Shown: one piece after another, positions 1 through 8,087 of the stretch
Position numbering within the stretch: position 1 is the stretch's first letter
How the letters are laid out: each line of letters begins with the position of its first letter
Assembly: GCF_001305595.1 (NCBI RefSeq)
Contig: NZ_CP012406.1
Location: 496,001-560,000, forward strand
DNA: 64,000 bases
Reading direction: 5' to 3'
Origin: Azospirillum thiophilum
GTDB taxonomy: Bacteria > Pseudomonadota > Alphaproteobacteria > Azospirillales > Azospirillaceae
Made by a program: the position numbers and the translations under genes
Notes under the pieces: model-generated
What the model saw: the letters and a program-made list of their open reading frames with translations, nothing else
Databases searched by the model: none
What the model was told of the DNA's origin: nothing

Positions 1-790
1 TGCAGCGGTCGATCTGGCTCTGCATCTCCGCCACCTCCTCCGACAAATCGGGGTCGGACATCAGCGCGGGCATGCGGCGCCAGTCGTTGAGGATCACCGA
101 CAGGGTGGCGAGCGGCGTGCCCAGCTCGTGCGCGGCGCCCGATGCCAGCAGGCCCATGCGGACGATGTGCGCCTCCTCCATCGAGCGCTGGCGCAGCTCG
201 GCCAGATAGGCGTCGCGGGCGCGCAGATTGCGGTTGATCTGGGTGAGGAAGGGGACCAGCAGGCTCGCCGCCAGGACGAAGCAGATGAACATGCCCTGGA
301 TGTGCAGGTTGAACAGCTCGCCTTCGTGGGCGGGGGGCAGCGGAAGCGGGCGGTAGGTGCCGGTCAGCCAGGTGAAGCCGGCGGTCGCCACCAGCACCAG
401 CGCCCAGGCCGACCATGCCTCCAGCAGCACGGCCCCCAGCGCCACCTGAAGCAGGTAGAGCGAGATGAAGGGGTTGGACGCGCCGCCGCTGAGATAGAGC
501 TGCAGGGTCAGCGCCCAGACGTCGATCAGCAGCTCCAGGAACAGCTGGGTGTTGGAGACGGTGGAACTGCGGCGGATCTGGATCAGGCTGGCGAGGTTCA
601 GGGCGACCAGCACCAGGATCACCGCGGCCATCGGCATCAGCGGCAGCCGGATGCCCATCTGCAGGTGGACGATCAGGATCGTCACGATCTGTCCGACGAC
701 GGCGAGCCAACGCAGTTGCACGAGCAGGAACAGGTTTTTGCGGTCGGTGGTGTCGAGCACGAAAGACGTCCTGTTCCTCGCCCGGGTCAT
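1..790 (-). CDS. RegB/PrrB-type redox sensor histidine kinase (N-terminal part, runs off window)
   Basis: The frame opens at an ATG at 790 and stays open to the window edge (263 residues seen). About six hydrophobic segments fill residues 25-180. They are followed by the dimerisation/phosphoacceptor helix, where the H-box reads GAAHELGTPLATLSVIL, the form typical of the RegB/PrrB/ActS family (H-E-L-G-[ST]-P-L). The catalytic ATPase domain lies outside the window. RegB kinases sense the redox state of the quinone pool and respiratory chain and phosphorylate RegA. The gene is last in the cyo-SURF1 run, 57 bp after SURF1 on the same strand, which fits control of the terminal oxidase. Family assignment is secure; the direct link to cyo control is inferred from position. 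Confidence 0.85.
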   Translation of the reverse strand, partial: MTRARNRTSFVLDTTDRKNLFLLVQLRWLAVVGQIVTILIVHLQMGIRLPLMPMAAVILVLVALNLASLIQIRRSSTVSNTQLFLELLIDVWALTLQLYLSGGASNPFISLYLLQVALGAVLLEAWSAWALVLVATAGFTWLTGTYRPLPLPPAHEGELFNLHIQGMFICFVLAASLLVPFLTQINRNLRARDAYLAELRQRSMEEAHIVRMGLLASGAAHELGTPLATLSVILNDWRRMPALMSDPDLSEEVAEMQSQIDRC

Positions 791-847
791 CAGTCCACCG
801 ACTTATATAGACTGTTACCGGCGGGTGGGGAGGTTTAGGCGCCGGCT

Positions 848-1645
848 TCAGGTACGCCGGCGCTTCATCTCGCTGCGGACGACGAACAGGACGGCGGCGA
901 TCAGCATCAAATCCAGCGCGAACCAGGTCAGCGCGTAGCCGAGATGGCTGTTGGGGAAGCTGACCACCGTCAGGCCGCCAACGGGAAAGCCGCCGGGGTT
1001 GCGGGCCGAATCGGCGTCGATGAAATAGGGGGCGGCCCGTTCCAGGCCGTTGGCGGCGGCGATGGCGGCGACGTCGCGCGAATACCAGCGCCCGGCGGCC
1101 GGGTCGTTGGAGCGCAGGAAACCGCCCTTCGGCTCGGTCAGGCGGAGGAGGCCGGTGACGGTCACGTCGCCCTGCGGCTGCCCGGCGGCACGGCGGGCTG
1201 GATCGCGCTTCTCGGGGGGGACGAAGCCGCGGTTGACCAGGACGGTGAAGCCGCGGTCGGTGACGAGCGGGGTCAGCACCCAGAAACCGCCGCCGAGATC
1301 GCTGACCGCCTGCACCAGCGCCTCGCGGTCGTGGAGGAAGCGTCCGGTGGCGGTCACCCGCCGGTATTCGTCCGAAGAGGTGGAGACGGCGGGCCATTCC
1401 TCCGGCCCGGGTGCAGGCACCGGGGCGGCGTGGATGCGGGCCTCCACCCGATCGATCAGGTCGAGCTTCCAGGCGCGGCGTTCGAGCTGCCAGACGCCGA
1501 GCGCGGTCAGGCCGGCGATGCCGGCCAGCGCCAGAAGGCCGAAGAGGGCCAGCGCCCAGACCGGGCGGGCCCCCTTCGGCGCGCCGCCCGCGGGAGGTGC
1601 GGGCGGCGCTGCGGGTTGCTGGCTCTTGCGGCCGGCGGATGTCAC
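848..1645 (-). CDS. SURF1 family cytochrome oxidase assembly protein
   Basis: The protein is 265 residues from the chosen GTG at 1645, whose GTGA overlaps the cyoD stop and implies translational coupling. The frame is open upstream to 1711, but that part lies inside cyoD. A Pro/Ala-rich N-terminus leads into TM1 (WALALFGLLALAGIAGLTALGVW), then a large periplasmic region with the SURF1 landmarks GVWQLERRAWK, VLVNRGFVP and FPNSHLGYALTWF, and a C-terminal TM (LDLMLIAAVLFVV). SURF1 helps insert heme into heme-copper oxidases. In E. coli the fifth cyo gene is cyoE (heme O synthase); here SURF1 occupies that place. Confidence 0.92.
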   Translation of the reverse strand: MTSAGRKSQQPAAPPAPPAGGAPKGARPVWALALFGLLALAGIAGLTALGVWQLERRAWKLDLIDRVEARIHAAPVPAPGPEEWPAVSTSSDEYRRVTATGRFLHDREALVQAVSDLGGGFWVLTPLVTDRGFTVLVNRGFVPPEKRDPARRAAGQPQGDVTVTGLLRLTEPKGGFLRSNDPAAGRWYSRDVAAIAAANGLERAAPYFIDADSARNPGGFPVGGLTVVSFPNSHLGYALTWFALDLMLIAAVLFVVRSEMKRRRT

Positions 1646-2064
1646 GGCAGCTTGCTCATGTCCGGGGTCATGCCCGGCATCATGTTGTGGTTCAGGTGGT
1701 ACATGACCCACAGCGAGCCCGCGAACATGATGACGACGACGATCAGGGTGAAGATCATCGCCAGCATCGACCAGCCGCCTTCGACGCGGCCGTTCATGTG
1801 GAGGAAATACACCATGTGGACCAGGATCTGGACCACGGCGAGCGCCAGGATGATGACCGTGGTGGTCATGGTGTCCAGCGTGCCGGTCATGACCAGCCAG
1901 AACGGGATGACCGTCAGGATCACCGAAAGGACGAAACCGATCATGTAGCTGCCGAAGGTGCCGTGGGCGCCCGCGGGGTGGCCGTGGTCGTCATGCCCGT
2001 GGCCGTCATGGCCATGACCGTGGCCCTGATGGGCATGATGATCGCTGTGCGCGTGGGTGCTCAT
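1642..2064 (-). CDS. cyoD: Cytochrome bo3 ubiquinol oxidase subunit IV
   Basis: 140 residues. The His/Gly-rich N-terminal tail (about residues 1-33, many HGHGHD-type motifs) could bind metal and is longer than in E. coli CyoD (109 residues). Three TM helices follow, with the family hallmarks GFVLSVILTVIPFW, VQILVHMVYFLHM and FAGSLWVMYHLN. The ATG at 2064 overlaps the cyoC stop as ATGA. It is an accessory subunit in assembly and stability of the quinol oxidase. The His-rich extension is the only unusual point; a copper-handling role is possible but unproven. Confidence 0.95.
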   Translation of the reverse strand: MSTHAHSDHHAHQGHGHGHDGHGHDDHGHPAGAHGTFGSYMIGFVLSVILTVIPFWLVMTGTLDTMTTTVIILALAVVQILVHMVYFLHMNGRVEGGWSMLAMIFTLIVVVIMFAGSLWVMYHLNHNMMPGMTPDMSKLP

Positions 2065-2720
2065 CGCAGCATTCCCATCAGATAGACGTAGGTGAAGACA
2101 CCGATCCAGATGACGTCCAGGAAGTGCCAGAACATGCTGAGGCACATCAGGCGCCGGCGGTTCGCCGGGATCAGGCCGCGGCGGGAGACCTGCACCATCA
2201 GCGTCACCAGCCACACGCTGCCGAAGGTGACGTGCAGCCCGTGGGTGCCGACCAAGGTGAAGAAGGCCGACAGGAAGGCGCTGCGGCCGGGGCCGGCCCC
2301 CTGGTGGATCAGGTGGGCGAACTCGTACAGCTCGATCCCGAGGAAGCAGAGGCCGAACAGCAGCGTGATGGCGAGCCACGCCTGTGTCTGTCCGGTCCGG
2401 CCCTTCTCCATCGCCAGCATGGCGAAGCCGTAGGTGATGGAGGAGAGCAGCAGCATCGAGGTGTTCAACGCCACCAGCGGCAGGTCGAACAGCTCCTTGG
2501 GCGTGGGACCGGCTGCATAGCTGGTGCCAAGGACCCCGTAGGTGGCGAACAGGACCGCGAAGATGAGGCAGTCGCTCATCAGGTAGATCCAGAAGCCCAG
2601 CGCGGTGCTGGCGGCCTCGTGGGCGTGCTCGTCCCTGACGTAGAAGACGGGAGGGGTGGCGTCGCGCGGGGCATCGTGCCCCGCGTGGCCGCCATGCATG
2701 GCATCAACGGTCGTCGTCAT
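2061..2720 (-). CDS. cyoC: Cytochrome bo3 ubiquinol oxidase subunit III
   Basis: 219 residues with a soluble His-containing N-terminus and five TM helices. Family landmarks are FWIYLMSDCLIFAVLFATY, ELYEFAHLI and GTHGLHVTFG, ending in CLSMFWHFLDVIWIGVFTYVYLMG. It belongs to the heme-copper oxidase subunit III family and shares the bo3 complex with CyoA, B and D. It lies 4 bp after cyoB and overlaps cyoD by 4 bp, so all are one transcript. Confidence 0.97.
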   Translation of the reverse strand: MTTTVDAMHGGHAGHDAPRDATPPVFYVRDEHAHEAASTALGFWIYLMSDCLIFAVLFATYGVLGTSYAAGPTPKELFDLPLVALNTSMLLLSSITYGFAMLAMEKGRTGQTQAWLAITLLFGLCFLGIELYEFAHLIHQGAGPGRSAFLSAFFTLVGTHGLHVTFGSVWLVTLMVQVSRRGLIPANRRRLMCLSMFWHFLDVIWIGVFTYVYLMGMLR

Positions 2721-2724
2721 GGCG

Positions 2725-4722
2725 TTACACCTGTCCGGAGAGCAGACGGGTCCGCTCGTTCTCGGTCGCCACGACCTCCTCCACCGGAATGTGGAAGTCG
2801 CGGTTGTAGTTGAAGGTATGGCCGATGGCGACCACCAGCAGGGCGATGAAGCTCACCGCGGCGAGCCACCAGATGTGCCAGACCATGGCGAAGCCGAGCG
2901 CCACGCTGATCCCGGCCAGGATGATGCCGGTCCCGGTGTTGCTGGGCATGTGGATCGGGCGGAAGCCGTCGAGCGGACGGGCGTAGCCGCGCTTCTTCAT
3001 GTCCCACCACGCGTCGTTGTCGTGGATCATGGGGGTGAAGGCGAAGTTGTAGTCCGGCGGCGGCGAGGAGGTCGCCCATTCCAGGGTGCGGCCGTCCCAC
3101 GGGTCGCCGGAGACGTCGACCAGCTGCTTGCGCTTCAGGATGCTGACGGCGATCTGGATCAGGAAGGACCCGATGCCGAGCGCGATCAGGAAGGCGCCGA
3201 AGGCGGCGATCTGGAACCAGATCTGCAGCGACGGGTCGTCGAACACGCGCAGGCGGCGGGTGACGCCCATCAGGCCCAGGACATAGAGCGGCACGAAGGC
3301 GAAATAGAAGCCGATCACCCAGAACCAGAAGGACAGCTTGCCCCAGAACGGGTCGAGGCGGAAGCCGAAGGCCTTCGGCCACCAGTAGTAGATGCCGGCG
3401 AACAGGCCGAACAGCACGCCGCCGATGATGACGTTGTGGAAGTGGGCGATCAGGAACAGGCTGTTGTGCAGCACGAAGTCGGCCGGCGGCACCGCCAGCA
3501 GCACGCCGGTCATGCCGCCGAGCACGAAGGTCAGCATGAAGGCGATGGTCCACATCATCGGCAGCTCGAACCGGATGCGGCCGCGGTACATGGTGAACAG
3601 CCAGTTGAAGATCTTCGCACCCGTCGGGATCGAGATGATCATCGTCGTGATGCCGAAGAAGGAGTTCACGCTGGCGCCCGACCCCATGGTGAAGAAGTGG
3701 TGCAGCCACACCAGGTAGGACAGGATGGTGATGACGACGGTCGCATAGACCATCGAGGTATAGCCGAACAGCTTCTTGCCGGTGAAGGTGGAGGTCACTT
3801 CCGAGAAGATGCCGAAGCAGGGCAGGATCAGGATGTAGACTTCCGGATGGCCCCAGATCCAGATCAGGTTCACGTACATCATGGGGTTGCCGCCCATGTC
3901 GTTCGTGAAGAAGTGGGTGCCGGCATAGCGGTCGAGCGACAGCAGCACCAGCACCGCGGTCAGGATCGGGAAGGAGGCGACGATCAGGACGTTGGTGCAG
4001 AGCGAGGTCCAGGTGAAGACTGGCATCTTCATCATGGTCATGCCGGGCGCGCGCATCTTGATGATCGTGCAGATCAGGTTGATGCCCGACAGCGTCGTGC
4101 CGACGCCCGCCACCTGCAGGGCCCAGATGTAATAATCGACGCCGACGTCCGGGCTGGCCTCCAGCCCCGACAGCGGCGGATAGGCCAGCCAGCCGGTGCG
4201 GGCGAACTCGCCGACGAACAGCGAGGTCATGATCAGCACGGCGCCGCCGACGGTCATCCAGAAGCTGAAATTGTTCAGGAACGGGAAGGACACGTCGCGT
4301 GCGCCGATCTGCAGCGGCACGACATAGTTCATCAGACCCGTCACGAAGGGCATCGCGACGAAGAAGATCATGATCACACCGTGGGCGGTGAAGACCTGAT
4401 CGTAATGGTGGGAATTGAGGTAGCCCTCGCTGCCGTTGAAGGCGATGGCCTGCTGGGCGCGCATCATGATGGCGTCGGCGAAGCCGCGCAGCAGCATGAT
4501 CAGGCCCAGCACCATGTACATGATGCCGATGCGCTTGTGGTCGACGGTGGTGAACCACTCGTGCCACAGGTAGCCCCACAGCTTGAAGTAGCTGAGGGCC
4601 GCGACCAGCGCGATGCCGCCGAGCACGACCGCGCAGAAGGTCGCGACGAGGATGGGCTCGTGGTAGGGGAAGGACTCCAGGCTGAGGCGCCCGAAGAGGA
4701 AGGTCGTCAGTGTCTCAAGCAT
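2725..4722 (-). CDS. cyoB: Cytochrome bo3 ubiquinol oxidase subunit I
   Basis: 665 residues, matching E. coli CyoB (663). The catalytic proton-pumping subunit carries low-spin heme b, high-spin heme o3 and CuB. Visible landmarks are AHGVIMIFFVAMPFVTGLMN near residues 108-127 (heme ligand His), the CuB motif WGHPEVYILILP, the WLHHFF pair of CuB ligands, and HFHNVIIGGVLFG (heme ligands). About 15 TM helices are expected. The ATG at 4722 lies 14 bp after cyoA. It oxidises ubiquinol and reduces O2 to water at the inner membrane. Confidence 0.98.
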   Translation of the reverse strand: MLETLTTFLFGRLSLESFPYHEPILVATFCAVVLGGIALVAALSYFKLWGYLWHEWFTTVDHKRIGIMYMVLGLIMLLRGFADAIMMRAQQAIAFNGSEGYLNSHHYDQVFTAHGVIMIFFVAMPFVTGLMNYVVPLQIGARDVSFPFLNNFSFWMTVGGAVLIMTSLFVGEFARTGWLAYPPLSGLEASPDVGVDYYIWALQVAGVGTTLSGINLICTIIKMRAPGMTMMKMPVFTWTSLCTNVLIVASFPILTAVLVLLSLDRYAGTHFFTNDMGGNPMMYVNLIWIWGHPEVYILILPCFGIFSEVTSTFTGKKLFGYTSMVYATVVITILSYLVWLHHFFTMGSGASVNSFFGITTMIISIPTGAKIFNWLFTMYRGRIRFELPMMWTIAFMLTFVLGGMTGVLLAVPPADFVLHNSLFLIAHFHNVIIGGVLFGLFAGIYYWWPKAFGFRLDPFWGKLSFWFWVIGFYFAFVPLYVLGLMGVTRRLRVFDDPSLQIWFQIAAFGAFLIALGIGSFLIQIAVSILKRKQLVDVSGDPWDGRTLEWATSSPPPDYNFAFTPMIHDNDAWWDMKKRGYARPLDGFRPIHMPSNTGTGIILAGISVALGFAMVWHIWWLAAVSFIALLVVAIGHTFNYNRDFHIPVEEVVATENERTRLLSGQV

Positions 4723-4736
4723 GCCGGTGTGCCCGA

Positions 4737-5885
4737 TCAGGGATTGGCCAGCCGCTGCGGCCCGGCCGGGAACCCGGTGGCGGACGCGCTGGTCGGCGTG
4801 ACGTTGGGGCGCTGCACGGCGCCCGCGTTGGTGGCGCCCGCGACGGACGCAGCCGTGCCGGCGGCGGCCGCTTCGACCACCTCGGCGACGGTGCAGAGGC
4901 CGGTCTGGCCGGCGTCAGGGAAGCCGGCCAGCGTGTTGGCCCGCAGCACGCCGTTGGCGGCGGCCATGCCGCCGGCGTTCAGGCCGCCCGCACGGTCGAT
5001 GGCGGCCATGTCGCTCATGCACATGGTGCCGGGACGCACGCACATGTTGACGACGGCCTGGAACAGCTTGGGATCGACGGCGCCGAAATGCTGGACCGGC
5101 ACGTTCTCGCTCGGCTTTTCCAGCGCGAGGTAGCCGTTGCGGTCGAGCGAGCCGCCCGCCGACCTCACCTTGGACACCCAGCCGTCGAAGTCGCCGTCGG
5201 ACAGGCCGAGGAAGGCGAAGCGCATGTGCGAGAAGCCGGCGCCGCTGTAGTTGGACGAGAAACCCTTGAAGGTCCCCGGCTCGTTGATGACGGCGTGAAG
5301 CTTCGTCTCCATGCCCGGCATGGCGTAGATCATGCCCGCCAGCGCCGGAACGTAGAAGGAGTTCATCACCGTCGAGGCGGTGATGCTGAAGCGGATCGGC
5401 CGGTCGACCGGGGCAGCCATCTCGTTCACCGAGGCGATGCCGTATTCCGGATAGACAAACAGCCACTTCCAGTCGAGCGCCACCACCTGCACGTCCAGCG
5501 GCTTGGTGCCGGCCGGGACGGGCTTGCCGGCCGCGATGCGGTCGAGCGGACGGTAGGGGTCGAGCTTGTGGGTGGTGACCCAGGTGATGGCACCCAGGCA
5601 GATGATGATCAGCAGCGGGGCGGCCCAGATCACCAGTTCGAGCTGCGTCGAATGGTCCCAGTCCGGTTCGTAGCGGGCCGTGCTATTCGACTGACGGTAA
5701 CGCCAGGCGAACAGCACGGTTAGCGCCATGACCGGGACGATGATCAGGAGCATCAGCAGGGTGGAGATGACCACGAGGTCACCCTGCTGGCTTGCAACGT
5801 CGCCGGACGGGTTCAGCACGACCAGGTTGCAGCCACTCAACGCTGCCATCAGTGGCAGCAGGGCGATTGCGCGATAACGGCTCAA
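4737..5885 (-). CDS. cyoA: Cytochrome bo3 ubiquinol oxidase subunit II (lipoprotein)
   Basis: 382 residues from TTG at 5885. The frame is open to another TTG at 5966, but starting at 5885 gives a compact lipoprotein signal (SRYRAIALLPLMAALSGC, lipobox LSGC) with an AGG upstream, and leaves the 5949-5967 palindrome outside the gene. Two TM helices follow, then the cupredoxin domain. At the CuA loop the sequence is NYSGAGFSHM, lacking the two copper-ligand cysteines, as expected for a quinol rather than a cytochrome c oxidase. The C-terminal ~90 residues (Ala/Gly-rich, four Cys) exceed E. coli CyoA (315 residues). First gene of the operon. Confidence 0.93.
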   Translation of the reverse strand: MSRYRAIALLPLMAALSGCNLVVLNPSGDVASQQGDLVVISTLLMLLIIVPVMALTVLFAWRYRQSNSTARYEPDWDHSTQLELVIWAAPLLIIICLGAITWVTTHKLDPYRPLDRIAAGKPVPAGTKPLDVQVVALDWKWLFVYPEYGIASVNEMAAPVDRPIRFSITASTVMNSFYVPALAGMIYAMPGMETKLHAVINEPGTFKGFSSNYSGAGFSHMRFAFLGLSDGDFDGWVSKVRSAGGSLDRNGYLALEKPSENVPVQHFGAVDPKLFQAVVNMCVRPGTMCMSDMAAIDRAGGLNAGGMAAANGVLRANTLAGFPDAGQTGLCTVAEVVEAAAAGTAASVAGATNAGAVQRPNVTPTSASATGFPAGPQRLANP

Positions 5886-5948
5886 GGCAGGACCTGTATC
5901 AAAGGTTTGCTTTGGGGAGACAGCTAGCGACAATGCCCTAGCTGCGAC

Positions 5949-5967
5949 ATTGGACAATTTGTCCAAT
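5949..5967. promoter_or_regulatory. 19-bp palindrome upstream of cyoA
   Basis: ATTGGACAA-T-TTGTCCAAT is a perfect dyad with 9-bp arms and a 1-bp centre, 64-82 bp upstream of the chosen cyoA start. A possible minus-strand -10 (TACAAT) lies further upstream at 6014-6019 with no convincing -35. Perfect short dyads of this kind are typical dimeric-regulator operators. Which family binds is unknown; it does not match the FNR consensus TTGAT-N4-ATCAA. Confidence 0.5.
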
Positions 5968-6056
5968 GCGCCCGCCTGCGCGCTTGACAGATCACCGAAG
6001 GTTAAGGTGACATATTGTATGATCTGCGGATCATCGCAAGCGAAACTCTATCTCTT

Positions 6057-6114
6057 TGTTTGACGATCGGATTCACGCTTCAAATCGATTCCGATTTTAC
6101 GCGATCCGATCTAA
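6057..6114. repeat. 58-bp dyad repeat, copy 1
   Basis: This stretch is identical at 57 of 58 positions to 23805-23862; the only difference is a6063 versus g23811. It contains nested inverted repeats: outer arms GATCGGAT and ATCCGATC, inner arms AAATCG and CGATTT around ATTC. Copy 1 lies just before the MFS gene, copy 2 in the leader of amiE, both in the same orientation relative to the gene. It could be a mobile palindromic element (REP/MITE-like) or a shared regulatory structure. Confidence 0.8.
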
Positions 6115-6130
6115 CGCAGCCGGAGCCGAC

Positions 6131-7441
6131 ATGATGACTTCATCGATTGCGGCGGTCGAACGGGATGCGAGGCTGGTGAACGCGCGGCATCACGGGATCA
6201 ATCCCGGCGAGATCGCCATCGGCGTGATCATCGGCCGAACGTCCGAGTTCTTCGATTTCTTTGTTTACGCCATTGCTTCCGTGATCGTCTTTCCGAAGCT
6301 GGTGTTCCCCTATGTCGATCCGCTGACCGGGACGCTCTGGTCCTTCGCCATCTTCGCGCTGGCCTTCGTCGCGCGGCCGATCGGCACCTTCATCTTCATG
6401 GCCATCGACCGCAATTACGGGCGCAGCGCCAAGCTGACCATCGCCCTGTTCCTCTTGGGTGGGTCGACCGTCTCGCTGGCCTTCCTGCCAAGCTACGAGG
6501 CCATCGGCGTCGCATCGGCCTGGCTGCTGGCTCTGTCGCGGATTGGGCAGGGCGTGGCGCTCGGCGGGACCTGGGACGGGCTGGCCTCGCTCCTGGCGAT
6601 GAACGCGCCGGAGAAGCGGCGCGGCTGGTATGCCATGATCCCGCAGCTGGGTGCGCCCATCGGTCTGATCGTGGCGAGCGGCTTGTTCGCCTATTTCGTC
6701 AACAGCCTGTCGGCGGAGGATTTCTTCGCCTGGGGCTGGCGCTATCCCTTCTTCGTGGCCTTCGCCATCAATGTGGTGGCGCTGTTCGCCCGCCTGCGGC
6801 TGGTGCAGACTCCGGAATTCGAGCGACTGTTCCAGAACCGCGAACTGCAGCCCGCCCCGGTGGTCGAGACGCTGCAGATGGAAGGCCGGCGGGTGGTGAT
6901 CGGTGCCTTCGCGCCGCTGGCGAGCTTTGCCCTGTTCCACATGGTCACCGTGTTCCCGCTGTCCTGGATTTTCCTGTTCGCGCGGGAGGAGACCGGGGTC
7001 TTCCTGCTGATCGAGGTGATCGCCGCCGTGTTCGGCACGCTCGCCATCGTCGCCTCCGGCTTCATCGCCGACCGGGTCGGGCGGCGGACGCTGCTGGGCG
7101 GCTGCGCCGCCGCCATCGCGGTGTTCAGCGGCTTCGCCCCGCTGCTGCTCGACGGCGGCAAGGTGGGCGAGTTGGTCTTCATGGTGCTGGGCTTCGTGAT
7201 CCTGGGCCTGTCCTTCGGCCAGTCGTCGGGATCGGTGGCGTCCGGCTTCAGCCAGCAGTACCGCTATACCGGGTCGGCGATGACGTCCGATCTGGCCTGG
7301 CTGTTCGGGGCCGGCTTCGCGCCCTTCGTGGCGCTGTTCCTGTCCAGCCAGTTCGGGCTGATCGCGTCGGGCCTCTATCTGCTGTCGGGAGCGGTCTGCA
7401 CGCTGGTCGCCCTGCGGGTCAACAAGACGCTGTCGTCCTGA
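6131..7441 (+). CDS. MFS transporter, MHS (metabolite:H+ symporter) type
   Basis: 436 residues from ATG at 6131. The frame is open to 6056, but that part is the dyad repeat rather than coding sequence. About 12 TM helices are seen. The N-terminal GRTSEFFDFFVYAIASVIVFP and the loop-2/3 region FVARPIGTFIFMAIDRNYGRSAKL (family R-P-[IL]-G-x(n)-D-x-x-G-R) place it in the sugar/metabolite:H+ symporter branch, and RIGQGVALGGTWDGLASLLAMNAP is also typical of it. Members carry organic acids and osmolytes; the substrate cannot be told here. It is divergent from cyoA and monocistronic. Confidence 0.88.
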   Translation: MMTSSIAAVERDARLVNARHHGINPGEIAIGVIIGRTSEFFDFFVYAIASVIVFPKLVFPYVDPLTGTLWSFAIFALAFVARPIGTFIFMAIDRNYGRSAKLTIALFLLGGSTVSLAFLPSYEAIGVASAWLLALSRIGQGVALGGTWDGLASLLAMNAPEKRRGWYAMIPQLGAPIGLIVASGLFAYFVNSLSAEDFFAWGWRYPFFVAFAINVVALFARLRLVQTPEFERLFQNRELQPAPVVETLQMEGRRVVIGAFAPLASFALFHMVTVFPLSWIFLFAREETGVFLLIEVIAAVFGTLAIVASGFIADRVGRRTLLGGCAAAIAVFSGFAPLLLDGGKVGELVFMVLGFVILGLSFGQSSGSVASGFSQQYRYTGSAMTSDLAWLFGAGFAPFVALFLSSQFGLIASGLYLLSGAVCTLVALRVNKTLSS

Positions 7442-7531
7442 CATCGGCCAGCTTGTCCGGCAGCCGCGTCCCGCGTGGCGGCTGGGCAGACTGAGCGCCC
7501 CCGGCGGGCCGGCCGCCGTCGGGCCGCCGAC

Positions 7532-8077
7532 TCAGCCGGGCGTCTGCCCGGCGGGTTGAAAGCGGAGGATCGCGGGCGTCCGCATGTCCTCGGCGATCGG
7601 AGCGTCGCCGGCGGCGCCGCGCATGGCGGAAACCGGACGGGGAAAGCCGCTGCGACCGCTGTAGTCCGGCACCGGCAGGCTGCGGTACCGGGCCTCTTCC
7701 CGGTGCAGAGCCTGGGCGCAGACCAGATCCAGCGCCGTCGTCGCCACCACCGCGCCGAAGGCGATTCGGGCATTGTCGGCACGCGGGTTGTCTTTCGATC
7801 CAGAGGCCATTCCGGCGGCCAGCGTCGCCATGTCGGCAGCGTCGCCGGCGATGCGGCTCCAGATCCAGGGTTTGGGATCGCCGAGCGCCAGCAGGCCGAC
7901 ACCGGTGACGATCTCACGCACGCCGTAGGCGCGGATCAGGGTGGTCTTGTCCTCCATTCCCATCCAGCGGGCGATGCTGCGGCCGGCCATCAGTTCGGCG
8001 ACGCCGAGGCCGATGCTGAACCAGCCCAGGCCGCGGGCGAGGGTATCGGCGGGGGATGATCGGTCGTAATAGGCCAT
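7532..8077 (-). CDS. Small membrane protein, DUF4267-like
   Basis: 181 residues, function not recognised. The first 100 residues have two to four hydrophobic helices (WFSIGLGVAELMAGRSIARWMG, VREIVTGVGLLALG, RIAFGAVVATTALDLVCAQAL) with pattern GLGxAELxxG...GVREIxTGxG, which is seen in small proteins often labelled DUF4267 or, loosely, cyclase/dehydrase. The C-terminal 50 residues are polar and low in complexity. It lies 10 bp after the zinc alcohol dehydrogenase on the same strand and is probably cotranscribed. A GCCGGGC-GTCT-GCCCGGC hairpin (7535-7552) covers its last codons and may end transcription. Confidence 0.7.
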   Translation of the reverse strand: MAYYDRSSPADTLARGLGWFSIGLGVAELMAGRSIARWMGMEDKTTLIRAYGVREIVTGVGLLALGDPKPWIWSRIAGDAADMATLAAGMASGSKDNPRADNARIAFGAVVATTALDLVCAQALHREEARYRSLPVPDYSGRSGFPRPVSAMRGAAGDAPIAEDMRTPAILRFQPAGQTPG

Positions 8078-8087
8078 GGCGTCACCT

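Noticed and set aside
2656..5133. An 825-codon plus-strand open frame opposite cyoB/cyoA
   Set aside because: Antisense shadow of cyoB and cyoA with no domain and biased composition.
5984..6018. Plus-strand promoter TTGACA...TATTGT before the MFS gene
   Set aside because: The spacer is 23 bp, too long for a sigma-70 promoter.
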